From Ignavibacteria bacterium (GTDB lineage Bacteria; Bacteroidota; Ignavibacteria; Kapaibacteriales; Kapaibacteriaceae), in contig JABMNI010000085.1 in assembly GCA_013204605.1 (NCBI GenBank), positions 1 through 53,082 of the forward strand: a stretch of DNA of 53,082 nucleotides. Reading direction: 5' to 3'. The position numbers were made by a program, and so were the translations under genes. This document shows positions 16,200 to 25,287 of the stretch, in pieces (position 1 is the stretch's first letter; each line of letters opens with the position of its first letter). The notes beneath the pieces were generated by a model, which was not told the origin of the DNA, ran no database searches, and saw only the letters and a program-made list of their open reading frames with translations.

Positions 16200-17585
16200 T
16201 TAACGTTGTTGTACAAATCTTGCTGTAAAAACATTTGTGCCGGAATTAATCACAACGTTGTAAACACCTGTTCGCAAATTCGTTGTGTTTAGTGTGACCG
16301 AATTGTTTGTCACTTCAACATTTTCGTGCGAAACAGAAAGCCCGTTTACATCATAAATAGTTGCCGAATGCGTTCCGGCGATATCTTGAACACCACGCAA
16401 CGTTACATGCGAATAGCTTGGTTGCGGATGCGCACCCGTCATTGCAATTACGTTTGCTTTTTCGTTCACAGAGACAATGTCCTCAGGGTCCCAAGCAAAC
16501 AACGTGAACTCGCCATTCTTCTCTTTCAAAAATGGCATGATGAGTTTCCATTCCGACGTTGGCAAAATTTTTCGCGAGTCGTCGGAGGCATCAAGGACTT
16601 CCGAAGTTGCCTCGACAGTTTCCGGCATTGCCCACAAAATCAGAGCGTGTTTATCGCCCACCTTGGAATGCGAAATCATCCACCGCGAATCACTCGATCC
16701 CGAAGCTGATAAAAATGTAAGGGGCTTCCCCGGATCAACTTTAGATGAAGTAATACTGTCTACAACAATTCCATTCGATGCCTTAATAAGAATTGCGCCG
16801 TTTGCTGCCTCGTCGGCAATCAGCAGACGGTCCCACTTGGAGCTCGACCACACAATGCGGCGTCCGGCGCCACTACCCGGACCCCGAGTAGGGAGCGAGA
16901 GGCGTTCGTATGAACCGTCAGGACGGTACCCAAGGTACGAGCCGTAGGTAAAAACTTCTTCGGTGGTATTTGGATAAAGTGTAATTCCATTGCCGCGTAC
17001 AAACGCCAGCATCTCATAGTCGGGGTGCGGCATAACATAAATGTCGATGTCGGATTTGTTTTTAATGCGCTGCTGACCCGTCATTATTCCATCTTTGAAA
17101 AACATCAGTTGAAAGTCGGCACCGGCCGCAGGCGCTCCAGGCGCCGGACCGAACAACACACAGCCCATAAGCCCATCATCGGCCACCCAGGTGTTCGAAA
17201 ACTGCACGAACATTCCCTTTGTATCTAATGCAGCAGTAACGGATCCGAGCGATTCGTTTGTCCAAACATTATGAAGCGCGATAATTGTGTTTTCGCCTTC
17301 GGCAGTGGTCATCATTGCTATGTATGGTGATCTAGGAAGGAACTGCCAATCGCCACCCGCAGGCAGTTTGTGCTCAACCTTTGTGCCGGTAGTCAAATGC
17401 ACATCAAAAATTGAGGATGTACCACGAAATACCGCATTGCCCCCTGCCGGAATGGCTGCTAAAAATGGCGTTGTAATGCCGGCATTTGTATTGTACCGTC
17501 TAAACTGTCCCTCTTTTACCCACTGTGCACTTGTATTAATGGTAGCAACAAGCATACAATAAACAACGCTGACTCGAATATTCAT
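16200..17585 (-). CDS. T9SS-sorted secreted beta-propeller-like protein
   Basis: From ATG at 17585 (AAAAGGA upstream) the product is 461 residues: a signal peptide (MNIRVSVVYCMLVATINTSA), a body of WD40-like segments (YIAMMTTAEGENTIIALHNVW; WMISHSKVGDKHALILWAM) and a T9SS type A sorting domain (ATIYDVNGLSVSHENVEV, then LRTGVYNVVINSGTNVFTARFVQ). It would cross the inner membrane by Sec, cross the outer membrane by T9SS and be anchored or released at the surface. No enzymatic motif is seen. An ATG at 17609 would add eight polar residues and is less likely. Confidence 0.75.
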   Translation of the reverse strand: MNIRVSVVYCMLVATINTSAQWVKEGQFRRYNTNAGITTPFLAAIPAGGNAVFRGTSSIFDVHLTTGTKVEHKLPAGGDWQFLPRSPYIAMMTTAEGENTIIALHNVWTNESLGSVTAALDTKGMFVQFSNTWVADDGLMGCVLFGPAPGAPAAGADFQLMFFKDGIMTGQQRIKNKSDIDIYVMPHPDYEMLAFVRGNGITLYPNTTEEVFTYGSYLGYRPDGSYERLSLPTRGPGSGAGRRIVWSSSKWDRLLIADEAANGAILIKASNGIVVDSITSSKVDPGKPLTFLSASGSSDSRWMISHSKVGDKHALILWAMPETVEATSEVLDASDDSRKILPTSEWKLIMPFLKEKNGEFTLFAWDPEDIVSVNEKANVIAMTGAHPQPSYSHVTLRGVQDIAGTHSATIYDVNGLSVSHENVEVTNNSVTLNTTNLRTGVYNVVINSGTNVFTARFVQQR

Positions 17586-17689
17586 GTGGTCCTTTTCAGT
17601 AGTATTCATCTTGTTTCTACTTTTGCGCAGAAACGTAGGCTTATCAAAAATAAACGACTATTTTTATAGTACACTAATCTTGCAACATT

Positions 17690-17715
17690 ATGTCGGATAA
17701 TTATGAGCGATAATC
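17690..17715 (+). repeat. 13-bp duplication at a start codon, makes a mini-ORF
   Basis: ATGTCGGATAATT (17690) is followed directly by ATGAGCGATAATC (17703). The first ATG reads M-S-D-N-Y-E-R-stop, seven codons, ending inside the start region of the real gene (M-S-D-N-Q-Q...). A duplicated start could lower or tune initiation. Confidence 0.7.
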
Positions 17716-18491
17716 AACAAGACTCGGCGGCCCAACTTGCTATCGAAAAAGAAAAGACCAAGCGGTATTTCGCGCTTCTTGGTGTTGGTGGAACCATAGT
17801 TCTGATTGTGGTGCTGTATTTCTTTAACACCGTCGACCAAGGAAATCTGAAGGTAACTAAGGATGGCTTCGAAGTAAGCATTGAAAAGCCCCTTATCCAA
17901 CAAGTCAATTCAGATAACAGCCAGCTAAAGACTGGTACAAACGAGGTGACGTTTACCACGGGGTCGATTAACGACAGTGTAATACGCAACGTGGAGCAGA
18001 GCACCGGACACAAAATAACTCCCGACAAGTTTATCGGTAAAAATTTGATTGATAAAAAAGGGGGCTATGTGATTGCTTCGGGGAACCCAGACGCGTGGCA
18101 GGTGGATCACAATAGCCGCGGGTACACAAACATCGATCAGTCAATGGTGACGTTTTCATCAAACCAAACTGCACAAGTAACGGTAAGTAGAACGCCTACC
18201 ACCATGGTTCCGGGTTGCACTACCATTAGGTGTGTGGTTGACATTAAGGTAAACCTGCTGCTAGAGAACGGAGTAATTGCTGCCCCACCTTCGGTTGAGT
18301 ACGATGATAAGTTGAACATTGCTTTCCTAACGTTTACCAATCAGAATAATCAGGGTGAAACCTATCTTAAAATGGTTAAGTCGGGCGGCTATTGGTATGA
18401 GGCCCGCGCAGATTACAACAAGATTGTTACGGATGCTACTACCAAGAACGACGCTATAAATATGGTAGCATCGTTTGCCGCTATACAGTAG
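17703..18491 (+). CDS. Single-pass membrane protein, unknown function
   Basis: I do not recognise this 262-residue protein. It has a Lys/Glu-rich cytoplasmic start, one transmembrane helix at about residues 23-41 (YFALLGVGGTIVLIVVLYFF) and a large non-cytoplasmic domain with two Cys (PGCTTIRCVVD) that could form a disulfide. The end is convergent with lgt and overlaps its 3' end by 11 bases. A duplicated start codon 13 bases upstream was noted. Two copies of the dispersed word fall inside it, read as KPL and KGGY. Confidence 0.75.
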   Translation: MSDNQQDSAAQLAIEKEKTKRYFALLGVGGTIVLIVVLYFFNTVDQGNLKVTKDGFEVSIEKPLIQQVNSDNSQLKTGTNEVTFTTGSINDSVIRNVEQSTGHKITPDKFIGKNLIDKKGGYVIASGNPDAWQVDHNSRGYTNIDQSMVTFSSNQTAQVTVSRTPTTMVPGCTTIRCVVDIKVNLLLENGVIAAPPSVEYDDKLNIAFLTFTNQNNQGETYLKMVKSGGYWYEARADYNKIVTDATTKNDAINMVASFAAIQ

Positions 18492-19281
18492 AAGAGACCT
18501 GCGTTTTTGATGCCTTCCAAATGTAATACGCGCCGGCAAGTACGAAGGGGATGCTAAGTAGCTGACCCATATCGAACAGCAGACCGGCTTCGAATCCTAC
18601 TTGGCGTTCCTTTACGAATTCGATAACGAATCGACCAATAAAAATCAGCACCATAAACAAACCGATTAGCATTCCTGGTTTGCGAAACGCCAAGCCCCCT
18701 TTATAGAGTCGCCACAGCAGCACAAAAACTACCAAGCACAACACCGCTTCGTACAGTTGCGCCGGGTGACGGTATATGGGCAAAATGTCGACGCGTTTAA
18801 ACCAAACACCCCATGGCATAGTGGTGGGCATTCCCAGAATTTCGGAGTTGAAAAAATTTCCGACGCGAATAAGCAGACCTGACACTGCAGCAACAATGGC
18901 TAAGCGGTCGAGCAGCCACGTCATTGAATAACCTTTTTTGCGTTTGTGGTAAATCCACAATCCCGTAATAATTCCTATAGCACCACCATGACTTGCAAGG
19001 CCGCCATGCCAAACCGCGAACACCTCCATGAAGTCCTGCGTAATTATCTGCGGCTCGTAAAACAGCACGTGTCCCAAGCGAGCACCAACAATTGTCGAAA
19101 CAATAATCGTAATGGTAAGCGAATCAAGATCCTGTTGCGACTTTTTAGCATCGTTGCACATGATGCGCATAAAGTAGTAGCTAGCCAAAAATGCACCGGC
19201 AAACAGCAGCCCATAATATCTTGGTGAAAGGGGGCCGAGTGTAAATAGCGTGGGGTCGATGTTCCAATCAATCATGTGCAA
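18481..19281 (-). CDS. lgt: Prolipoprotein diacylglyceryl transferase
   Basis: Lgt transfers diacylglycerol from phosphatidylglycerol to the lipobox Cys of prolipoproteins in the inner membrane. The 266-residue product has about seven membrane helices and the key family motifs: YYGLLFAGAF, ARLGHVLFYEP, WHGGLASHGG (conserved His) and the Lgt signature RVGNFFNSEILG, followed by HPAQLYEA and a C-terminal GRFVIEFVKERQ. Length is normal. Substrates in this window include the lipoproteins at 26787, 27197 and 46910. The start could equally be the second Met two codons in. The 3' end overlaps the convergent gene by 11 bases. Confidence 0.95.
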   Translation of the reverse strand: MHMIDWNIDPTLFTLGPLSPRYYGLLFAGAFLASYYFMRIMCNDAKKSQQDLDSLTITIIVSTIVGARLGHVLFYEPQIITQDFMEVFAVWHGGLASHGGAIGIITGLWIYHKRKKGYSMTWLLDRLAIVAAVSGLLIRVGNFFNSEILGMPTTMPWGVWFKRVDILPIYRHPAQLYEAVLCLVVFVLLWRLYKGGLAFRKPGMLIGLFMVLIFIGRFVIEFVKERQVGFEAGLLFDMGQLLSIPFVLAGAYYIWKASKTQVSSTV

Positions 19282-19431
19282 AGTTAGGCAGGAGAGTGTG
19301 AATTTGACCTTAAAGTACTACGCTGCTGCTATGTACTTGCCGATCATTCCTACGGCTCGTTGGGTATCTAGGCAAATTATTCCTGTAAGTTGGCGAATAC
19401 AGCGGAGACATCTGCAAAATATCTCTGCAGA

Positions 19432-19626
19432 TTATGTACCGGACCCAAGGATTTTGGGCCTGCCCTGCATACCACGTATCTGCACAAGAGGCGGTCCACC
19501 TGGCACCTGTACTATTAACGGAATTATCTCCACATCCCAAATTCGTGCCGCTGGTTCCCAGGTCTGGGAAGTGGCAATGGTTGATGCCAAGAGTAGGCTG
19601 CAAAAAAGAGAAATCCAGAATTTCAT
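19432..19626 (-). pseudogene. Truncated paralogue of the adjacent T9SS protein
   Basis: From ATG at 19626 the product is only 64 residues: signal peptide MKFWISLFCSLLLASTIATS and a QTWEPAARIWDVEIIPL segment. It is almost the same as the N-terminus of the gene at 20993-21418, and 65 bases (19505-19569) match 21297-21361 without a difference. After RGMQGRPK it diverges and stops. I infer a partial duplication of the gene's 5' end. A short secreted peptide cannot be excluded because signal peptide and start are intact. The flanks 19282-19431 and 19627-19885 show no other gene. Confidence 0.65.
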
Positions 19627-19885
19627 ATCGGCCCCTTGTAATAATACGTACACGCAATTCGTGAAAGTACCACAAATCTTCATTTGTCGGTCACCTGACT
19701 GTAAGTATTTCATCTGGTCTTCAATGACGAGAATGACATATCATACAAAATCTCGACCACTTGCAAAACTTGTTGATTTGGAATGGCGACATGAACCGCA
19801 GATGGCTAAAACAATATCCTTTCCAGATGAAACTACTCTGGCCGTACAGTCATGCTCAAAACTCCTCTCCATTTCAATTTTTCTC

Positions 19886-20977
19886 CTATTGAATTCTAAT
19901 TGCACATTCACCGACCACTACCCAATACGGACCCGGACGCAGATTTCCCGGGTCGAAAATCTTCAGGGTGTTAGATTTTTCAAGCTTAGCAAAACCAACC
20001 AACCCGCCCTTGATATCATAAATAGGCGCAGAATTCGAACCGCCGCATTTGAGAGCTTTTTTTACTTCCCAATAGCCGTCGAATCGGATGGCGGTCAACG
20101 TGGAAGTTGTACCAGAGTCGGTAGATAATTCTTTGAATACGTTAGTCATTACTCGACCCGTGGTGAGGTAAAGGTCTAATACGTCTTTACTCTTGCCTGT
20201 GCTATCAAACTGTGCCAGATACGTAACGACAAAATCCTCTAATCCGTCCCCGTCCAAATCTGGAGTTAATGTGGCTCTGTTGCACCCACCACCGAGTGGA
20301 CTCGGAGCCGCGCCGTTGGCAAATCCCAACGACATACGAGCCAAGTTGTCTGTATTCGTGATTACCGAGTATTGCATGTACGGACTCTTTATTCCATTGT
20401 GGTCTACGCCATAACCGAAGTACAGCATAGCGCGAGCAGCGTCCATTACAACAGGCCGTTCGCCATTGCTTCGCTTTTGACCATAAATGCTTTGTTCGTT
20501 TAGATGCGAAAATCCACGGTCTGACCCCTCGTCGCTCGGGACGATTTCCTGGAGCGCACTGGGGGTGATTTTTAGGTACCGTCCATCCGTTAAGAGACTT
20601 GTTCCAACCCACCAGACGGTGTCTGCCCGAATTACGGGTGAGTAGTATGAAAAGCCAAGCTCTGGAATGATGTCTTGCAGGATGCGAGTGCCTATTGTAT
20701 CCTTACGAGCTACAATGTCGGCACTATCTAGTTCAATTAGTTGATACCGCACGTATTTGCCCGTTCCGCGATCATCCCTCCATATAGCGCGCAACACACA
20801 GTACCTTCCACTAAGCTTGCCGAGGGCGATGAATCGGTCGTCGGTGTTAGGGACACCATTTTCATCAATCTTAACAACGCTGCCCTGTACCAACGGGTCC
20901 GTTGGGTCACCGTATCTAATGCTTACTCGGTCGTCACCTTTACCATGGAAGTCATCTTTAATACCATCTCCGTCCAT
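19886..20977 (-). CDS. 3' half of split FG-GAP T9SS protein
   Basis: A 363-residue segment starting MDGDGIKDDFHGKGDDR, which is a calcium-binding FG-GAP/VCBS loop rather than a natural N-terminus. A second loop, DLDGDGLEDFVVTYLA, lies at about residues 237-252. The C-terminus (IYDIKGGLVGFAKLEKSN, then NLRPGPYWVVVGECAIRI) resembles a divergent T9SS type A sorting domain. It lacks a signal peptide. Upstream, in the same frame, a single TAG (20993-20995) separates it from the 5' half, with SYQGD encoded between. The intact protein would be a surface beta-propeller of about 510 residues. Confidence 0.75.
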   Translation of the reverse strand: MDGDGIKDDFHGKGDDRVSIRYGDPTDPLVQGSVVKIDENGVPNTDDRFIALGKLSGRYCVLRAIWRDDRGTGKYVRYQLIELDSADIVARKDTIGTRILQDIIPELGFSYYSPVIRADTVWWVGTSLLTDGRYLKITPSALQEIVPSDEGSDRGFSHLNEQSIYGQKRSNGERPVVMDAARAMLYFGYGVDHNGIKSPYMQYSVITNTDNLARMSLGFANGAAPSPLGGGCNRATLTPDLDGDGLEDFVVTYLAQFDSTGKSKDVLDLYLTTGRVMTNVFKELSTDSGTTSTLTAIRFDGYWEVKKALKCGGSNSAPIYDIKGGLVGFAKLEKSNTLKIFDPGNLRPGPYWVVVGECAIRIQ

Positions 20978-20992
20978 GTCTCCTTGGTACGA

Positions 20993-21418
20993 CTACTGCA
21001 GGTCGAATCCACTGAGTGTAGGATTGGATTCAGAAGGAATCGTAAATTTTTCCAACGGCGTAAAAGCATCAAAGGTGATAGCGCCTGTATCATTGCCTGA
21101 ATCTATATACAAGCCTTTATAATCTGGGAAACCATTCCCATTGAAGTCACCCGAGCCGCTTAAGAGGTTAAATCCTAGTTGCCGTTCAAAGGGCAACGAA
21201 TTTGAGGTCAAGGTTGTCAGGTTATATAACGGGAAGGCTCTTGTTTTGGGGATTCCCGTCATGCCGCGAATCTGGATAAGTGGCGGTCCACCTGGTACCT
21301 GTACTATTAACGGAATTATCTCCACATCCCAAATTCGTGCCGCTGGTTCCCAGGTCTGGGAGGTGACGGAGGATGATGCCATTAAAAGGCAGCAAAAAAA
21401 AGAAATCCAGAATTTCAT
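20993..21418 (-). CDS. 5' half of split FG-GAP T9SS protein
   Basis: From ATG at 21418 the product begins with signal peptide MKFWISFFCCLLMASSSVTS and then QTWEPAARIWDVEIIPLIVQ, shared with the truncated paralogue at 19432-19626. A first FG-GAP-type loop (SGDFNGNGFPDYKG) follows. The frame stops at TAG straight after Gln in SGFDLQ, then continues in frame as SYQGDMDGDGIKDDF into the 3' half. I infer one gene interrupted by a nonsense mutation, or read through. No further lesion is visible in either half. Confidence 0.75.
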   Translation of the reverse strand: MKFWISFFCCLLMASSSVTSQTWEPAARIWDVEIIPLIVQVPGGPPLIQIRGMTGIPKTRAFPLYNLTTLTSNSLPFERQLGFNLLSGSGDFNGNGFPDYKGLYIDSGNDTGAITFDAFTPLEKFTIPSESNPTLSGFDLQ

Positions 21419-21535
21419 ATCGGCCCCGCTGAGAAATGCAAACACATAATTTGTGAAACTAACAGAAATTTTTATTGAACACTTGAAATAACTGAGAACC
21501 ACAAACAAATACGCAGGTTTGCGCCAAACAAGAAA

Positions 21536-21561
21536 GGGTCTGCTGCATACGCAACAGACCC
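21536..21561 (-). terminator. Hairpin terminator after the PD40/OmpA gene
   Basis: GGGTCTGCTG and CAACAGACCC form a 10-bp stem with one mismatch around a six-base loop. On the minus strand it is followed by TTTCTTGTTTGG, a weak T tract, 41 bases past the stop at 21602. Confidence 0.7.
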
Positions 21562-21601
21562 AATATTACATTCATCAATTACTGAACATGATTACATGCT
21601 C

Positions 21602-24268
21602 TTAGTTTCCTGTATCGGCGTCCTCGAGAGGTGTTTCAATAATCACCTGTACCGTACGGTTAAAGAAGCGCTCTTCAGGAAGAAGGTTGTTAAACAACGG
21701 CTCTTCTTCGCCAGTACCGCGGCTAGACAATACTGAGAATCTGCCAGCTGTTTTAGCACGGATAGCGCTTTCAACAGCTCCGGCACGTCGTTCTGATAGA
21801 CGCTTGTTGTGCTCGTCTTGACCAACAACGTCCGTGTGACCATCCACTCTAATCTCACTGGTTGCTTTTACGCGAGGGTACACCCATTCTTTCAAGATGC
21901 GCTCGTTGAACGGACCTGCTTCGAACTTATCAAATGGGAATAGAATCAAATTGTATTTCTCAAGAGTTTTAACGGCATCTTGTCCAACAGCCATGCTTCT
22001 AGAAGAAACCCGTTTTACGGCAATCTTAATACTGTCTGACCTACACTCAGAACCATTTTTCGATACAACTACTAGCTGAGCCACGTACGGTGTAAGTGCC
22101 TGCTCGTCTGCAGTTTGGTTCTCTTTTTCTTTCGGATATTCTTCGTCTGGATTCTGCCAGTTCCAAACCTTAGTTGGGTCGGTAATACCAACTTCGTTAA
22201 TCGTATTCCAAGTAGCGCCACGACGCCAAACATCAATTCTTCTCGAAGCAACGATGTTGTTATCAATACCGTTTTTCATAGAGAACGTCATATCACCCGG
22301 AGAAGGGAACAACGTTGGATCGTTATCCAAGATTGGACGCGCAACTTGCCACACGTCATCGTCTTCACCCGAGAACAATAGTTCGCAACGACGGTTCTCA
22401 ACAATACCAAATGAGTCTTTAGGATTCGAGCGGATTACTGGCCAGCCCCTTGCAGACATCTTCATGCGGCTTTCATCGATCTTCCAAATGTCGCGTAGAT
22501 AGTTGTATACAATTTGAGCGCGCTCTTTGTTCAGCGAAGATTTTTTGTCTTCGTTTATTTCATCAACACAACCAACCAACTCAACTTTAACATTTGGATA
22601 TTTATTCAGACGATATCCGTAGATGTTAAGAACATGGTAATACTTTTGAAGGGTAGAACCCGGAAGACGCTCATCGTTAAATCCGGCAGTTTGAGCGGGA
22701 CTTTTGAACAATGTGTATCTGCTTGGATACTGCGAGCTGCTTAGATCGAAAAAGATATAAGGCAACAATGGATACAACACGATAGAAGCGCGTTCCTCCA
22801 AAACCAAACCTTTGAAACCATCGTTCTTACGTTTCGACCAGTCAGAGAAAGCCATGTCGGCTGTCAGTGTTGGGCGTTGGCCAAGCTTAATTGTCCTACG
22901 AATTTCAATTTGTTCGCTACTCAATGATTTTTCAGTTGTCTTGCCCGGATCTTGAACATCAATTGATATTGATCTTTCACCGTAGGCTGGAGAGAAAGCG
23001 GTAACTGTGTACTGCACCTGATCAGCTTTGGCTGGTCCTACACCGTAATCATCGTTGGCAACAACGATGTTCGATTCCAAGTGCGAGCCCATGTCGACAC
23101 TATCCTTAACCGACTTACCAGTTTTCGGATTTTTGTAGGTCAGTGTAGCAGGAACATTTAGCCCCGTACACTCATCAATTACCGAAACAATAACGTTTAC
23201 AGCACGGAAGTAGGTTGGAATGAAGGCCATGAAGACGTCTAAGTCACCCTGAAAGCCGGGAAGATCCTGGCGTCGAGAAGAGAAGTATAGAACGTCGCCC
23301 GAAGCCGGTAATGAAATAAACTGCTCATCTTCGGCTGTGTTGATAGGCGCCGGAAGTTGAGAGGGCTTTGCCCATTTATCTCTTCCTTCGCGATCTTTCG
23401 AGCCTGTTCTAGCCGTACGGTAAAAATCCAACCCACCAAGATTGGGAAGGTGACCATTTGAAGCGAAGAACAACGTGTTGCCGTCGGCCGCAATAAATGG
23501 AGACACATCAGACCTGTTGGTATTTACGTCCGGACCCAAGTTTTTGGCGGGTTTCCACTCGCCCATATCATCATCCCAGTCACAGTACCAGATATCTGTA
23601 TCATCCTGACCCTCGCCGTCCGGATTGGTTGGCGATGGACGATTGGACACAAAGTACAACTTGTCCTTACCTGCTGAAATTGTCGGCTGTGAATCCCAAA
23701 ACTCAGAGTTCACTGCCCTACCTAGGTTACGCGGCTTACCCCAACGGTCGCCTTCTAGATCCACAACATAAATGTCGCAGTCACCAAGACCATCCGGGCG
23801 GTTACAGCCGGTAAAGAACAAGGTTTGTCTGTCAGCAGCAATCGAAGCCACACCCTCATTCATAACGGTGTTCACACCAGCATCTAACGTGTCGATGTTC
23901 ACAGGAATGCTGAAAACTGTATCTAAGTTGTTCGCCTTCTTTGTAGCCCAGAAATCATGCGAGAAGTCATTATCTCGTGTAATTCTACTACCCTTACGGT
24001 TCGACACAAAGTACAGTGTTTTACCATCAGCACTAATCGTCGGGCCATAATCTAATCCTGGATGATTCACCACCTTTCCAAGATTTAGAATTCGGATCTT
24101 TTTAGGATCGTCGAGAATGTCGCCCGTTTTGGCTTCATCATCAATATTAATTGTCTCAAACGCCACGCCGTACAGCGTCAACTCTGCCTTAGGTATTGCT
24201 GCTAAACCAGCATACGAAAGAATCAGCAGTCCTACGCAGAGCGTCACCACTCGCTGCATCATATACAT
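21602..24268 (-). CDS. PD40/OmpA envelope protein, PorE-like
   Basis: An 888-residue protein with a signal peptide (residues 1-24), several PD40/WD40-like repeats at about 60-340 (GPTISADGKTLYFVSNRKGS; PFIAADGNTLFFASNGHLPN), a carboxypeptidase-regulatory-like beta-sandwich at about 354-450 (VSVIDECTGLNVPATLTY), a first, degenerate OmpA-like domain at about 505-626 and a second, canonical OmpA domain at about 776-885 (VDGHTDVVGQDEHNKRLSERRA). OmpA domains bind peptidoglycan. The order propeller, CRD, OmpA matches PorE, a T9SS-associated periplasmic anchor, but PorE is a lipoprotein and I see no lipobox here and two OmpA domains, so the assignment is tentative. Confidence 0.8.
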   Translation of the reverse strand: MYMMQRVVTLCVGLLILSYAGLAAIPKAELTLYGVAFETINIDDEAKTGDILDDPKKIRILNLGKVVNHPGLDYGPTISADGKTLYFVSNRKGSRITRDNDFSHDFWATKKANNLDTVFSIPVNIDTLDAGVNTVMNEGVASIAADRQTLFFTGCNRPDGLGDCDIYVVDLEGDRWGKPRNLGRAVNSEFWDSQPTISAGKDKLYFVSNRPSPTNPDGEGQDDTDIWYCDWDDDMGEWKPAKNLGPDVNTNRSDVSPFIAADGNTLFFASNGHLPNLGGLDFYRTARTGSKDREGRDKWAKPSQLPAPINTAEDEQFISLPASGDVLYFSSRRQDLPGFQGDLDVFMAFIPTYFRAVNVIVSVIDECTGLNVPATLTYKNPKTGKSVKDSVDMGSHLESNIVVANDDYGVGPAKADQVQYTVTAFSPAYGERSISIDVQDPGKTTEKSLSSEQIEIRRTIKLGQRPTLTADMAFSDWSKRKNDGFKGLVLEERASIVLYPLLPYIFFDLSSSQYPSRYTLFKSPAQTAGFNDERLPGSTLQKYYHVLNIYGYRLNKYPNVKVELVGCVDEINEDKKSSLNKERAQIVYNYLRDIWKIDESRMKMSARGWPVIRSNPKDSFGIVENRRCELLFSGEDDDVWQVARPILDNDPTLFPSPGDMTFSMKNGIDNNIVASRRIDVWRRGATWNTINEVGITDPTKVWNWQNPDEEYPKEKENQTADEQALTPYVAQLVVVSKNGSECRSDSIKIAVKRVSSRSMAVGQDAVKTLEKYNLILFPFDKFEAGPFNERILKEWVYPRVKATSEIRVDGHTDVVGQDEHNKRLSERRAGAVESAIRAKTAGRFSVLSSRGTGEEEPLFNNLLPEERFFNRTVQVIIETPLEDADTGN

Positions 24269-24373
24269 CCCGTTCTTGTAGATGTTGATATTCGATTTTG
24301 ACCCATGCTATCTAATGCATTTGCCACGAATGCGGAAAATAGGTAATTGTGGAAAACTCACAAAGCCCGAACG

Positions 24374-25207
24374 TCAAATAATTAATCTCGCCTCCAATAA
24401 TAACTGCAACGCCCGCACCGAAAAACCATTGTCTTTACCTGTCACTGTGGTGATTGGATACACAAACTGCAGAATCGGACTAATGTAAAGTTTTTTGTTC
24501 ATTCGAACATCAATTCCGCCCGACAAAGTTATCCAGAATTGAAAATTATTTACGCTAGGGAGGGGTCCGTCCTGTACAACCACCGAGCCCGTTTCGGAAT
24601 TTGGCAACGAAACCGACGCCTGTTCGCCGTTCGGAAACGTTACCGTTTGTGAAATCAATTCCTTGGTGTGCTTGATATTGCTGGTGGCTACGTAGGCCGC
24701 CTGCGCGCCTGCGCGAACAAAAATCAGATCAAAAAACGTGTACTTCAAATATGGATGCAGGGTTAAAAAAGTCAAAGAAACTTCGCCGATATGCCTAAAT
24801 GTGATAGGCACTGTGTATTCTTTATTGGTGGAGGGGGCTCTTTGGACCACTCCCTCAATCTCCTGGTACCTTGCCTGGACTCCAAGCTGCTCGTATCCTG
24901 CAGACACTCCCCAGCGCAGCTGCGACTTCGTTAGGCGCTCAAAAAGTGCTCCAAAAGCGAATCCGTTTTGTCCGCCGCCATCAAACTCACAGTTACAAGC
25001 CGTGGTGAACGATCCACTCTGACTGTTGAAGGAGCCACCAGCATAAACACCTATCTGATCGTAAATAATTATTTTTCTGGCACGCAGCGGATCCGAAATA
25101 ACAGCGTTCGTTTGCGCTTGCGTGTACGCAGTTGCAAAGAACATCATCACTCCAATTGCGCTTAAAAGCCTTGCCAGTAAAGGATTTGAAAGGATTTGTT
25201 TAATCAT
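24374..25207 (-). CDS. Outer-membrane beta-barrel protein
   Basis: From ATG at 25207 the product has 277 residues: signal peptide to about residue 32 (FFATAYTQAQ), then alternating amphipathic strands typical of an OmpW/OMP_b-brl barrel (RWGVSAGYEQLGVQARYQE; HPYLKYTFFDLIFVRAGAQAAY in part) and a terminal strand ending in LEARLII. Two Cys close together (TACNCEF) may lie in a loop. Function unknown; similar proteins sit next to OmpA-like proteins in this phylum. It is divergent from rsmB, with 80 bases between the two starts. Confidence 0.75.
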   Translation of the reverse strand: MIKQILSNPLLARLLSAIGVMMFFATAYTQAQTNAVISDPLRARKIIIYDQIGVYAGGSFNSQSGSFTTACNCEFDGGGQNGFAFGALFERLTKSQLRWGVSAGYEQLGVQARYQEIEGVVQRAPSTNKEYTVPITFRHIGEVSLTFLTLHPYLKYTFFDLIFVRAGAQAAYVATSNIKHTKELISQTVTFPNGEQASVSLPNSETGSVVVQDGPLPSVNNFQFWITLSGGIDVRMNKKLYISPILQFVYPITTVTGKDNGFSVRALQLLLEARLII

Positions 25208-25287
25208 GATTTTATCAAGTGGGTCGCAATCTATCAACAGCGGGCGATAATCGCAAGTTTGAAGGTTATGTATACTTGCTAAATATT

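Noticed and set aside
19250-20128. Plus-strand frame of 292 codons over the broken T9SS region
   Set aside because: Antisense to the FG-GAP gene and its paralogue; no domain, no ribosome site, basic and Cys-rich composition typical of shadow frames.
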